Source: Heterotrichella gracilis (taxonomy: Eukaryota > Sar > Xanthophyceae > Tribonematales > Xanthonemataceae). From it: a stretch of DNA of 64,000 bases. The first letter of the stretch is position 1. Each line of letters begins with the position of its first letter. This document shows positions 36,821-48,700 of this stretch, in pieces. The notes below the pieces were generated by a model. It made no database searches. It saw nothing but the letters and a program-made list of their open reading frames with translations, and had not been told where the DNA came from. A program made the position numbers and the translations under genes. The DNA is taken from the NCBI GenBank assembly GCA_032358255.1, contig JAULBX010013318.1:62001-126000 (forward strand), in the 5' to 3' direction.

Positions 36821-39252
36821 CTACAGCCCCGAGGAGATGTAGCTTGATAGTATGCCCGCCAGCCTCTGCCTGGCACCCTGCAGCTGCTCTGGCGTGGGGT
36901 CGTCCAGCAGGGGGGGGATGGCGTGGGCAGGGATACCCAGGGCACGCGCCTCCTGCAAGGGATAGGATGTGAGGAGTTAGAGGGATGTGCACTGCATGCA
37001 GCTGATATTGAAGTAGGGGGATTGCCATAGGGACGCGACAAGAGAGTCCTCCAGCTCCTGCTGTGCTGGAAGGGAAAGAGCGGCTGGCGTGTGCGGCAAA
37101 GTCACGTACAACATTGCCACTCACGCCTAGATAATGGCGCAGTCGAGGTTACCCAGCACCATGTCAGTAGAAAAAAGTTAATAAAACAAAAGCCAAGTAT
37201 TAGCCATCCCCCTCCTCACCTGCGCCATCTGCGTGTACGCAAACACCCATCGCTCCATGTGGTGCCCACCCCGCCGCACCCTCCCTGGGCCCCCCTTCAA
37301 ATCCATCTCCCCCAGCACAGTGGTGGCAGGGGAGGAATACAGCTCGGGTGCAAGGGTAGGTCGCTGGCTGGCCTCCACCCCCTGCCGCCGCCCCACCACT
37401 GCACAGAACTCGTCCGCCAAGGGTTGGGGGGCATCAGCTGAAGGGGAGGTGGGGCTGGGGAACCATGTGCAGGTCTCGATGTCGATGAACCCGGCAGCCT
37501 GAGAGGGAGGGGGGAATGCGATTGGTGAAAGGGGAGTGGTGGTGTACAGTATACGTGGGGATATGCCAATCTACCAGCCAACATTCCATTTGTGATTCAC
37601 ACACATGCATATCTATGTGCGCCACCCGGTGAAGCCACTGTTCATCATCCACAAATCTGTTCAACAAGAACACGTCACGTACACAGAATGATTGCTGGCA
37701 CAGGCTGTCCGTTGACAACCACATTCCCCCCGACGATGCATTGCCCACTCTGCATATGATGCTCCCATTTACATGTGTGCACAACCCTGCTGATCTTTGT
37801 GCATATAGTGCATGGCCCAACCCACCTGCATGTAGTGCATGACCAGCTCCAGCCTCTGCCCTGTACTCCGGTTGAGCCACCCCACCGTTGCCTTCTCTGG
37901 GAATGCATGGCGGCTGAAGCTGATGACGCACTTGCCACCGGGGCGCAGCACACGTGAAACCTCCTCAAGCACTGCCTCAGGGCGCTGCAGGTACTGGATG
38001 CCGGCACAGCACAGGACCTGATGGTGGGAGGGGGTGCGGGGGTGAGTGGGGAGGCCATCGACGGAGCGACATGCTATGGAGCGTACTATGCATGAAATTA
38101 CATGCAGTAATAGCGCCGTCTGGCACATCCGTTCATCCCCACAGCGTTCACCCCATGGGCCCGATCCCCCACGTGGGATTGCTGACTGATGACATGGAAT
38201 ATCAGTTACCCTGCACATGCGCCGCATGGCACCCGTTCCACAATGCACCCATGGTATCACCACAGCCCCATCCCAGCAGCATGCATCCACATGTCCCCAC
38301 CCATCTCATACGCACCGCGTCAAACGTCCCATCCGCTAACCGGTACATCTCCGGCTGCCTGTTGAGGTCCTGCGTGAAATACGTTGACAGCGCCAGGTTG
38401 GCCGCCAGCTCAGCGTCGTTCATGCCGTGGCCCACCACCTCCCGCAGGCCCGCCGCTGTGTCTGTGGGCAGGTGCGAGGACCATGACGAGCACAAATCCA
38501 GCACGCGGTAGCCGGGGTGCAGCTCTTGGGCGTATAGGGCTGCGGGGAGGGGGTTGCTGATTGGTAGGAATGGTGGCGTACTGGGCTCGTGCTGATTGCT
38601 CCTTGCTGCTGTGCAGTGCAGGGGCATGTACGCTGCCTCTGAGTGGGGTGCACAGCGTTTGTGCGGGGAGTATACAGCGGCTGTGTGGGGGTGCATGGGG
38701 CTTGTGCAGTGGGTGGCATGGTGCTGCCACGCTGTGGGTATCAGTGCATGTATGTATGTATGTTCCACACCAAGCCCATGTGTGCGGAGTGCCAAAAGTA
38801 CTGTCCTCCCCACCTGCGAGCCTGTCCCTGAATCCGGCATCTGTGTGGTGTGTGAAGCGCGCGTTGGCATAGAAGTCTGCGTCATCCCCCGCGTCAAGCT
38901 TGACAAGCTCCTGGGGGTCAAGCAGGGAAGGGGCTGCGGGGGGATGGGGGGGAGGAGGTGGGGGTCAGGTGGCTGGCGCACCACGCCAGAGTGTTGTTGG
39001 TCTTGGTGGTGGTGGTGTGCACAATGGGGTTTTGTTGACGCAAAAGCGGTGCATTGTGAGGTGTTGTGCAGGGTTGGGTGTGGGCTGCGTACTGGGCATC
39101 TTCAGCGGCTGGTTGAGCGTGATGGTTGCGCTGAAGGCTGCGCCATAGCCATTGGAGTGGGCGTGGAGGGAACTCAGCTGTGGGGAAAGGGTGGTGATGG
39201 TTGGTGGAGGGGATGCCGGAGAGGGGATGCCACAGAGGGGATGCCATGACAT
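36821..39252 (-). CDS. SAM-dependent methyltransferase (type 11 family)
   Basis: Six minus-strand exons join in phase: 39093-39252, 38814-38933, 38316-38539, 37826-38017, 37220-37498 and 36821-36952. They encode 368 residues. The family signature DDADFYANARFTHHTDAGF precedes motif I, RVLDLCSSWSSHLP, which replaces the usual GxGxG. Then come VVGHGMNDAELAANLALS, LNRQPEMYRLADGTFDAV, CCAGIQYLQRPEAVLEEVSR and the post-motif VLRPGGKCVISFS. Plant and bacterial relatives with the VLDLxSSWxSHxP form exist; their substrate is not established. The residues after the start are Ser/Thr/Pro-rich and could be a transit peptide. The start is chosen as the nearest in-frame ATG, but an additional 5' exon is possible because an acceptor-like CAG lies at 39178-39180. 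Confidence 0.85.
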
Positions 39253-40433
39253 GCCATGGAAGCAGTGTACTTTTAATGAGAGCACTAGTATTGGGTACTC
39301 CTGTTGGATCACTCATTTACCAAACTAAACAGTTCTTGCTAACAGTGAGCAAGAAGAGATGTGCGAGGGAAGTGGGCAGGGAGTGCGTATGGCGAGCCTA
39401 CATGGGTTTGTGGCACGGTACGGAGATAAAGCAGCACGTTTTCTTCTGACCACACCAAACATGTGCCGATGGGCATCATGTGCAGTACCGGCATGGGCAC
39501 CCACAGAATGCCCACATATGCTGATGCACGATTTAATTGACTACTGGCCAGCCGTCTTGACCAACAGTTGGTTGGTGGTGCCAAACACGAGGCATGCAAC
39601 ACTGCAGGAGGTCAACCGAGTACCATGCAAACGCGATGGATGGACAGTCTCTGTGCAAAGAATGAGGTGAACTCTGCCGAGCCCACCGGGGAAAAAACTA
39701 ACTTGAACCCAAAGACGCCGTTGGGCGCAATGGGGCTGTGGTGAGGTGTGCGAAAACCACCACGCTTTGAACGGCCCACATGGTGCCGCCACATCTGGTG
39801 GGCGAGGGGTAGCGACACCACTATGACCAAAACCAGCCCATTCCTCGCATCAACACTATGCCTCAACACTGGTGTGCTTGCAACACCGAGTCTGGCCTGC
39901 CGGGGCTAGCAAGTGCTGTGGTGATCTGACACAAATCGTACCTGGTGCATCCGAGCCGCTTGCCTTAGCTGCCATGTCCGGTTGGCCTTCCAGTGCTGCT
40001 GGTCGAGCCGGCTGTACTGCTGCCCGCCACCCTCGCACCTAGGGCTCGTTGACGATAACGACCCATGCTGAAACCGGGTGCTGTGGCTGTGCATCGTGGC
40101 TGGCAATGCGGCGTTACGCCGTGTTCAAAAACGTGAAGGATGAAACAGCACAGGGGAAAGGGAGAGACCCTCGGAGCGATAACCTGACAGACAAGAGAGC
40201 GGGAAAAAGGAGACACCTAAGCTTTCTGCGTAAATTAACCAAGCTGCAGCTTCTGGATGGTTGCGCAATGTGGGTTGAAGCGATTGCTGTGGCAGTTAGT
40301 GGGCAGGACTGGGCGGAGCAAATTGAATGCAAGCAAAAGTTGTGCCTAAGAAAAGTTTCAACCTTTTAAGGCAAACGAACCAACTAAACTGCGATCAACA
40401 ACAACTGATCGACTATGAATTAGCGTTTGGCCT
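39253..40433. other. Spacer upstream of the methyltransferase
   Basis: I see no supportable gene. It presumably contains the methyltransferase promoter on its left side. Short open frames on both strands lack splice or codon support. Confidence 0.4.
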
Positions 40434-40754
40434 TCAGGGTTTGTAGGATCGCTTGTCCTTCGACAGCTCGCCGCCGATAAGGCGGGGGCCAGCCCTCACC
40501 GCCGTGCAGCCGCAGTCTGACACGTTGTTGCAGATTGCAGCCTCCTTGTCCAGCGCATAGATACGTCTTCTGGCTGCAGCTTCGTAGCTGGTATCACTGC
40601 AACGTTTGTCTGCTGTTGATAGTGGCGTCTGATACATGCCCCGCTACTTGTGCATGCATGCATATGGGCAACAAGCTGTGCTAAGGGAACCCACTCTCCA
40701 CTTGTGCATCAGCACACCTATGTACCTCCTACCTTGACCTATTTCATGTGCCAT
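40434..40754 (-). CDS. Possible 66-residue protein, two exons
   Basis: I do not recognise this protein. Minus-strand exons 40733-40754 (ATG, MAHEIGQ) and 40434-40612 join in phase across a 120-base intron with a GTAGGA donor and an AACAG acceptor. The product contains YEAAARRRIYALDKEAAICN, followed by NVSDCGCTAVRAG and ending GGELSKDKRSYKP. The balanced composition and CxC-type cysteines look more like a real small protein than random frame. It is divergent from bL28m, whose start is only 217 bp away. Confidence 0.33.
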
Positions 40755-40970
40755 CGTGGCTACTGACCCAACGGGCCCCCCTAACAGCCTCTGAAAACAC
40801 CTCACATCACCTGGGGCATCAAGCAATCACACCCTTCACTAGGCCCCTTCGGCCACGCTAGCGAAACTCCGCCTAACTAGCAGCTCCCTTCAACCCCCCG
40901 TGACAGCAGCACTCTCCCCCACGCCCAGTGCTGGCCCTCCGCCCCCCTTGCTCCCGTCCCCCCTGCAGCC

Positions 40971-41970
40971 ATGCCCCTGGGTGTGGAGCAGTTCACTCGC
41001 GCGATTGCCAAGCGCATGCGACGGGGGCTGTATGCGGGCAAGCAAATCGGGTTTGGCAACAGGATCAGTGAAGATGGAGGCAACAAGTAAGGACCGCATG
41101 GGGTTGTTCACCCAAAAATACCCCAATGACACCCTGCCCCACCCCATTGCCCAGCCTGCCCACACCGCCAAGGCAGCAGCGACACAATACTCAAAGACAT
41201 CTGTCCACACCTTGTATACATTCCTTGATGTGGGGGCTTTCTGGAACAACACACAAATACAAGGGAGCTGTATGTGTGTTCTCCCTTGCCCATCACCCTC
41301 GTTACCCTCGCCTCCCCACCCACAACAGGTCCCGCCGCAAGTGGCTACCCAACGCCCAGCAGGCCACCCTATACAGCTTCATCCTTGACCGGAGGATATC
41401 GCTGAGGGTCACCACGGCAGCGCTCAGGTAGGGGCAGGGGTGGGGTCGCGGCATCTGAGGAGCAAGTTGCGCACTGCGTGTGTTATCATACTTAGCAGCA
41501 TTACTTCACCACTTCACCAACACAAACTCAACGTGTTCCAAGCCAGGTATGTTGCCTCATAACCAGCATGCGCCACTAGAGGCATTAACAACGGAAGGGG
41601 TGCTCGGTGTGTCATGGGGGCTTGTGTGAGTGCAACCAGGCTAGTCAGATGGTGCATGCAGTGCCTTGTTCCCTGGCCTTTCTCGCCAACCCGACACCAC
41701 CACATCCACCATTGCACTTTGCTTGCCCTCCTGCTTACACCCTGGGCTTCTTGCAGGTGGATAGACAAGGTGGGTGGCCTTGACAACTACCTGCTGCACA
41801 CGCCAGACCACAAGCTGCAGTCGGACGTGGGGGAGAAGCTGCGGGGGGAGATCCAGCAGCGGCTGCAACAACAGGCGGACAAGGCGGCGGCAGCGCGGGC
41901 GGGGCAAGGGGCGGCGCAGTCGTTTGCAGCTGCGGGCCTACCGCCAGCGGATGGGGCTGGGGCTGTGTGA
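40971..41970 (+). CDS. MRPL28: Mitochondrial large-subunit ribosomal protein bL28m
   Basis: Structural protein of the mitochondrial 50S-like subunit. Three exons join in phase: 40971-41086, 41329-41427 and 41757-41970. They encode 142 residues starting MPLGVEQFTRAIAKRMRRG. The bL28 fold is recognisable from LYAGKQIGFGNRISEDGGNK, then SRRKWLPNAQQATLYSFILD, ISLRVTTAALRWIDKVGGLD and NYLLHTPDHKLQSDVGEKLR. The last two blocks are the eukaryotic mitochondrial form rather than the plastid one. The C-terminal 45 residues are Gln/Ala-rich. The VPS13B gene follows on the same strand. Confidence 0.92.
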
Positions 41971-42757
41971 GTGGGGAATGGCTGTTTGAAATTCAGGCTT
42001 TTAGCAATCAATTTTGCACACTGAGCCGGGGTTTGGACCTCGTTGGAAACATATCACAGCCTGGATGGTCCCGTCCTGAGTGCCAGGCACGGCCAGCCCT
42101 GCCTAGTCGTACACTACAGGCTATCTCAGGCTATGAACCAGGGGTATACTAAATATACTAACTATACTAACTAGTTAGTATAATTAGTATACCCCTGCTA
42201 TGAACTGATAATCCACTGCAAGCGCATACCAAGACAGTCATCATTTTAAATGTGCTAACAGATAGGTGGGACAGCAATGCCCAAAACCATTTCCGCCTTG
42301 ATTGTGAACCACTGGTGGCGTGACGTCCAGCTCGACAAATTTGCGGTACATTTGTCACACCGCGGCTGGTGGCACTCACAAAATTTAAGTTGTCATCGCC
42401 CAGTGGCAAGGCCTTGTGATAATCCCTGCGGTGTAACCTCTTTTGAGACCGTTGGGCAATCCAATTGGCAATGCATGGGTTAGGAGGGTTTTGGGAAACC
42501 CTAAACAGCACCCGGGACTATTGATAGGGTTGGGCAACGTGCTAACGCTGTGCAAAAACGCCAACAAGGTTGACAATTGCAGTAGAAAGTCCGTAGCTTC
42601 CCGCAGTTGGCGTAATCCAACCCTATCCCAAGCACAGTATTGACTCCACGCACGCTTGTTACTCCGATGTAAGCCCGTTGCCACAGTGGCCACCATGGCT
42701 CCCAGCACCCGCCACCACTCACACCACCCCCCACCCCGCTAGCCAGCGGTGGCTGCC
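41971..42757. other. Spacer between bL28m and VPS13B
   Basis: I see no gene here. It contains the hAT-type MITE at 42139-42197. The VPS13B promoter should lie in its right half. Confidence 0.5.
42131..42205. mobile_element. 59-bp hAT-type MITE with 8-bp target-site duplication
   Basis: The element spans 42139-42197. Perfect 14-bp terminal inverted repeats CAGGGGTATACTAA and TTAGTATACCCCTG bound it, and an internal 20-bp palindrome lies at 42163-42182. It is flanked by the perfect 8-bp direct repeat CTATGAAC at 42131-42138 and 42198-42205. An 8-bp duplication with CAGGG...CCCTG ends is the hallmark of hAT transposons. At 59 bp it is non-autonomous and must have been moved by a transposase encoded elsewhere. 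The undamaged termini and duplication suggest a recent insertion. Confidence 0.85.
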
Positions 42758-45700
42758 ATGGAGTCCCTACTCACCTCCGTGGTGAACCGGGCGCTGGGCA
42801 AGTTTGTAAAGTCCTCAGCTGAGCGACCAGACTCCAAGTCTGTGCAGCGTGTGTCGGTCTCGGGGGGCACAGTCACGTTGCACAACCTAGAGCTCAATCT
42901 AGACCCGATCCTGGGTGGGCTACCGGTGACTGTGGAGCGTGCTTTCGCCCTGGAGCTGAAGATAATCCTGCCATGGGGTGGGGTGTCCAGTCAACCCATA
43001 CAGGTGCGCACGTGGGGCATGCGATGCAAGGTATATGGTGGCAAGATGTGGGGCCAACAGGGGCTTATTGATCAAGGGGTGGTGTTTGCAGGTGATTTTG
43101 GATACGGTGGAGGTGGTGGTGAGCCCCAGGGAGGTGGAGGGGGGAGGCGCAGGGGCGGACGAGGGCAAGGAGCCGGGTGCAGAAGGTGCGTGATGCATGC
43201 ATTGACACCCACCATGTCCACTTCTATATGCATGCATGGCGATCCCCCACCCATTATGCCACACCCCACCTCATACACCAACCTCAATTAGTGGTTATTC
43301 CCGCCTCCTAAACCCCCCCACATCCCATCCCCCCCCCCCGCATCCCATCCCCACACACCCCGCCCGCCCCACCGCAGGCAGCGCCCCCGACGACCTCTTC
43401 TCCGGCACCTGGCTAGGCTCCCTGCAGACCCTGGTCACCAAGGCGCTGCTGGGCGCCTCCCTCAAGGTGCACAACCTGGTGGTCAAGTGCCACTGCCAGG
43501 ACATGGTGGCCTCGCTGACCTGCCAGGAGGTGGCGGTGTACAGCGCTAGGGAGCAAGGGGTGAGCGGTGCTGGAAGGGGATGCAATGTCGTGCTCACTGA
43601 CTGCCTGCATTGGCAATTGCCCATGTGCATGCCATTGCATCTATCGGGGCTTGCGGGTGGCGGGATGGCTGGACGGGAGGCATGCCATAGGCCATTTGGT
43701 ATGTACAGCCCACATAGGGCAAGGCTGACATCAAAGATTTATGTGCGTTGACCGGCCACAGGGTGTATGGCTGGGGTGAATCCATGCCACGCACCTGGTT
43801 TAAGGTTGACTCACAAATGTGGCTTGCACTGAACCAGCTGCGCAGCAGTTGAGCACAGTTTCAATGCAACAAGTTTCTGCACTCCACTCACCCCCGCTTC
43901 TCCTCCCATCTCAACCCCAGAGCTCACACACCCTCACCAAGGCCATGGACATCAAGGGCTTTGCATTCTGCATCGACGAAACCCTGTCCCTCCCCTCGGA
44001 GCGCACCTACCGCCCTCCCCTCCTCAAAACCCCCTCCCTCTCCGCCACCCTGTCCCTCCCCTGGTTTGCGCTGGTGCCCGACAGTGTGCCGGTGGGTACT
44101 GGCACCACGCGCGTGGGGGTGCGGGTGGGGGTGGAGCGGGTGCGGGGGGAGGTGAGCGACCGGCAGGTGCAGTGGCTGGTGGGGGTGGCGAACTACTTTG
44201 GGGCGGCGGCGGCAGGTGGGTGGTGGTGGGTGGGTGGGGCGCATGGCATCGTGCGTGGCCTTGGCATGTGGTGTGGTGTGATCGCAGGTGCACTGGTGTT
44301 TGCACGTGCATTACCGACTGCATGTGCCTTGGTGCTCCACGAGGGCCGCAATGCATAGGATGGGTTTGGCGTGGTGGCTCATGCATGGTGTACCGCCTAT
44401 GGCACATCTCAGGGTGGACGTCAACAATGCCGCACACCACACACCGCGTGTACTTCCCCACTATCTGAGCATCCCATCCCCACACACCACGTATATGCTC
44501 CCTGAGCATCAGTCACGGTATTTGTTTTATCGTAATAATATTATTTCTTAATTTGCAATGTGGTCGTAATATCTGATCATCCATCCCCACACACCCCCTC
44601 TACCTCCGCCCGCAGGTGCCTCAGGCAGCAGCAAGGAGAGGGATTCGCCTAGCAGTCGGAGCACAGGTACCTCCTCTTAGCTGCACCTGTGTTACTTGTG
44701 CCTTGGGAACACTCTTAAACCGCGAAGCCAATCAATGATGCATCATCATCCATTTTGCACCATAGGTGGAACATTAAGAAATGGATGCATGACTGGTGAA
44801 TTCCTGCGTGCATCAGAAAATCCACACATCATGCAACCATAAGTAACAGGTTGCATCATGTGTGGATTTCTAGTTTATAGTTTCTCTTGGTCTGCAAATA
44901 TATCCGCATTATGTTCCCACATGGGATGGTTCCCTCCATCTCATTGTGACACTCTGCTCAGGCTACCGGCGCAATGCCAGTCATAAAAAAATGTTCCAGA
45001 ATGTGACAATCCTCCCTGTCCCGCAGGCACTGTAGTCCCACCAATGCCCCCACCACCCTTCAATCCCCCACCAGAGCCCCCCTCCGGTTTCTTTGACCAG
45101 GCCTGGCTGTACCTGACTGACGAGCGGGGGTACAACGCCACAGCAGGGGTGGATGAAGAGGAAAGGGGTGCGGGGAGGGGCTTACCGCCGCTGGAGGTGG
45201 ATTTGCGGCTAGAGCTCAACGGTGTGTTACATTACAGCCCACAATAATGGGTAGTTGCGCCCCTGCAAACCCTGACGGGATCACCCTAGCGTAAGCGCAC
45301 CTGCATCCCGCATGTGCCAACCCTACATACCACTGGTACTGGAACCGGCACTGCAATGGGGCCACCCAATGCGGCTAGCATCCTTTACCCCGCTGAGCAT
45401 GTGGTGTTGGGTGTATATTGTTGCCTTTCAAACTCATATTCGTATGCATCGTCTCAAAAGAAGTCACTGCGCAGGTGGACAGCTGGCGTGTCGACTGGCG
45501 CCGTCCCCTGGCCCCCACCACCCCCCATCCGCCCCACCCACCCCGCGCTCCCCCGCCCCACCCACCCTCATGTCGCCCTCGCAATTCCTGCTGGCAATGG
45601 AAGGTCCCTCCCGGGCCACCACCCCATTCCCCCCCTCCCGCCCGCCGTTGCCCCACCCCCCCTCCTTCCTGCGAGTACCCCTGGAGCAATCCATGGCCGC

Positions 45701-48700
45701 ACCTCAGCCGGTGGACAAGGTGCAGCGCGTGTCGAGCTTTGTCATGCAGTTTGAGCAAGCCAGCCACGACATCCGCTCCCCGCCCGCCACCCCCACCGCC
45801 GCCACCATCGCCGCCATGGCAGCCGCGGCAGCGGGTTCCTCCCCTCCCATCACCCCCGCCACCTCTCTTGGCGGCACCCGTCCCAGGGCCCCGCATATAC
45901 CGCCTCCTCTGGCCGAGCTGGTGTTTTCGGGTGTTGTCCTCACCCTGCGCCAGGTGGACGGGGAGGTACAGTCAGCAGGGGTGGAGGCCCGCCAGCTGGG
46001 TGTGCTGCGGGCGGTGCGGGGGGAGGAAACCCTAAATCCTAGCTCTGTGCGGTCGCTGGGCTCGCTGTCACATGCACATGGTCCCAGGGAGGATGTGCAG
46101 CAGTGGAGCCAAGAGCCGGTGGTCAGAGTGTGCGGTGGGGGGGAGGGGGGGCTTGCGATGCAGGTGGGGTTGACGGTCCAGCCTGGTGGGCGGGGGGTGG
46201 TCAAGGGGGGTGTGGCGCAGGTAACGTTGGTGTATGTGCCGGGGCTGGTGGCGGGGGTGGTGCAGTTTGGGCAGCGGGCGATGGCAGGGGTGGAGACAGA
46301 AAAGAGCGAACCCCAGGGGCCAAGCAGCGTGGCCGGCAGTGCAGCTGATGGTGGGGATGGAGATTCGGGATCGCTGTTCAGCCGGAGCTCGATTGAGATT
46401 TCCATTGCCTGCCTCCGCTTGGCGGCTCTTGCAGCCAACACCTCAGTGCCAGAGGCTATCCTCCTCACATGCCTATCCGCCTCGCTCACCATCCCCCCAT
46501 CCTACACACCAGCCGCCGCTCCATACCCTTCGTTAGGGTCTGTACCCCACCAGGGGGAGCGCCAAGGGGAGACCATCACCGCGGAGGCTTCTACCTCAGG
46601 GGAGGAAACCCCTAGCAAAACCCCGGGCAAGGGTATCACCTTCCACACCCCCTCCGCACAGCTGGGTGCGACAGCAAGTTGGCGCTCCGGAGACGGTTTT
46701 GACTGGCGAGACCACACAGCAGGCAGCGACTTCCCCATTCACCTGACCATAGCATCTTCAACCACCCAGGAGGGTGAACCACATGGTGATGCACAAGGGG
46801 AGGGGACGCAGCTGTCACTGGGGGCATTTGAGTTGGTGCTCAGCGGGGGCCAGGTGGCATCGGTCTTGGCGGTTGCAGACGCCCTGGTAGCAGACGCTGC
46901 GGGAGGCTTCGCGGCCCCTCTGCCTCCTAGGGTTCCGCCGCTAGGGTTTGGAGCGGGGCGGGGTGCCCTGGCGCACCTTGCTCTGCACACCAGCGGGGTC
47001 ACGTGGGCATCTGGGGCAGCGGGCAGCACCATGGCCTGCAGGTAGGGTACCAGGTTTGAATGGTGGAGTAGGGTTTAGGGTGTAGGCCTTGGACTTGGGG
47101 TGCCCATGCTTTCATGAACAGGTGGACCCCACCTTGCACGCCTAGTTGTTAGGCATGAGGATTTGAGCACATGGCATGCTTGGGCATCCCCTGCAATCAA
47201 ATGCAGCTGCCCAGGTTTCTAGAGTACCTTTGATCGCCATTCTGTGCCTGCAGCCGCGTCAAGCTGCTGCTGGTTCCAGTGCCGCTGGGGTACTTCGAGT
47301 ATGATGCACCCCCCTTGGACCACCTCGCCGCCCTGGTCACCCTCTCGCACCTCTCCCTCACCACCAGCCAACCAGGCCACACCCAGCTGGCGTGCAACCC
47401 CATCCAAGTCCATGTGGGGCATGTGACCACACCCCAGGAGGAAGACGAGGAGGGGTATGTGCGCCCCACGGCCATGCACGACTTTGCCCCCCTGGGGGAG
47501 TGTGTGGCGCTGGCGTCCTCAGTGGCGCTCCACAGCCGCCCAAGCAAGGGGAGCAAGGATGTGGGAGGAACCCAAGGGGAGGAAAGCGCCGCTACCCTGG
47601 TTTCAGTCTCGGTGGCGGAGGTGCATGTGCAGCCTGACTTGGCTCAGGTCACTGCAGCCATGGCATTTTTGAATGGGTTGACATATACACAGCTGGTTGG
47701 AAGCACAGCCAGCTACCCACCCGTACCTGGGGCCGACAAGGGGGGGGCGGTGGTGGCCGTGGAGGTGGGGGGGGCGACGGTCAGCGTGGCTGTGGGTGGG
47801 GATGGTGGTGAGGAGGATGGTGGTGCGCTGGTGGCTGCGCTGGGTGCGCTTTCGCTGTCCCACAGGAGCTGCGAGCCCCAGGTAGGGTGTAATAGCATGA
47901 TGCACACACTGACATGGGTCAGGTTGCCCTGTATGAGGGCCGAGCCTGTGCCTCCTTGATGGCTGGAAATGTGGTGCGCATGGTGCCTGTATGTTGATGC
48001 ACCACCAACATTTACCCCTGCTGCTGCTGCTCATCACTTCACATGGCAACAGTGCGCATGCATCATTGCATCCTCTGTTGCATGCACCTTTGGCGGGGAG
48101 CATGCGCCTCATCTCGTCTCCTCAAGTTAGTTAGTTACATGCATCTCCTCAAGTATGTGACTTACACTCTTCTCCTGTCACAGTATGAAGGCGGCAGCCC
48201 CTCCCCTCCCCCCACCACCTCCAGCACCACCCTCACACTCACCAGCGTGGAGGTGGCGCTGGAGAGGGGCAGGCAAACAACAACGGTGGCAAGGTGCGGG
48301 GAGGCAATGAGACTGTCTGATATCTCTCGTAGACAACATGTATTGTTGGAACTACGCATGGTATTGGGTGGATTAGGTTGTGCACCACACAGGATATTTG
48401 GGGTTTAGGTCTTTTTTATTGCCTGGACCCTTAGCAAGGCTGACCTCAACATGTGTGGGCACAGGCTACCATGGGAGGGGGCACACACCACCACCACCAC
48501 CACCACTCCAGCACCAGCCCTCACCCTCCACACCACCACCACCTCCACCACCACCGGCGCCAAGTCAGCCATCCTGCTCCAGCTCAACCCCCTCCACATC
48601 ACCCTCAACCCACCCACCACAGCCGTAGCCGCAGCGCTCTGTGCCGCACTGGAGCCCCCACCGCCCCCACCCCCACCACCCTCCTCACCCACAGCCGCTC

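Noticed and set aside
42749-42757. GTG-initiated extension of VPS13B by three residues
   Set aside because: Nuclear genes start at ATG; the in-frame ATG at 42758 gives the typical chorein N-terminus.
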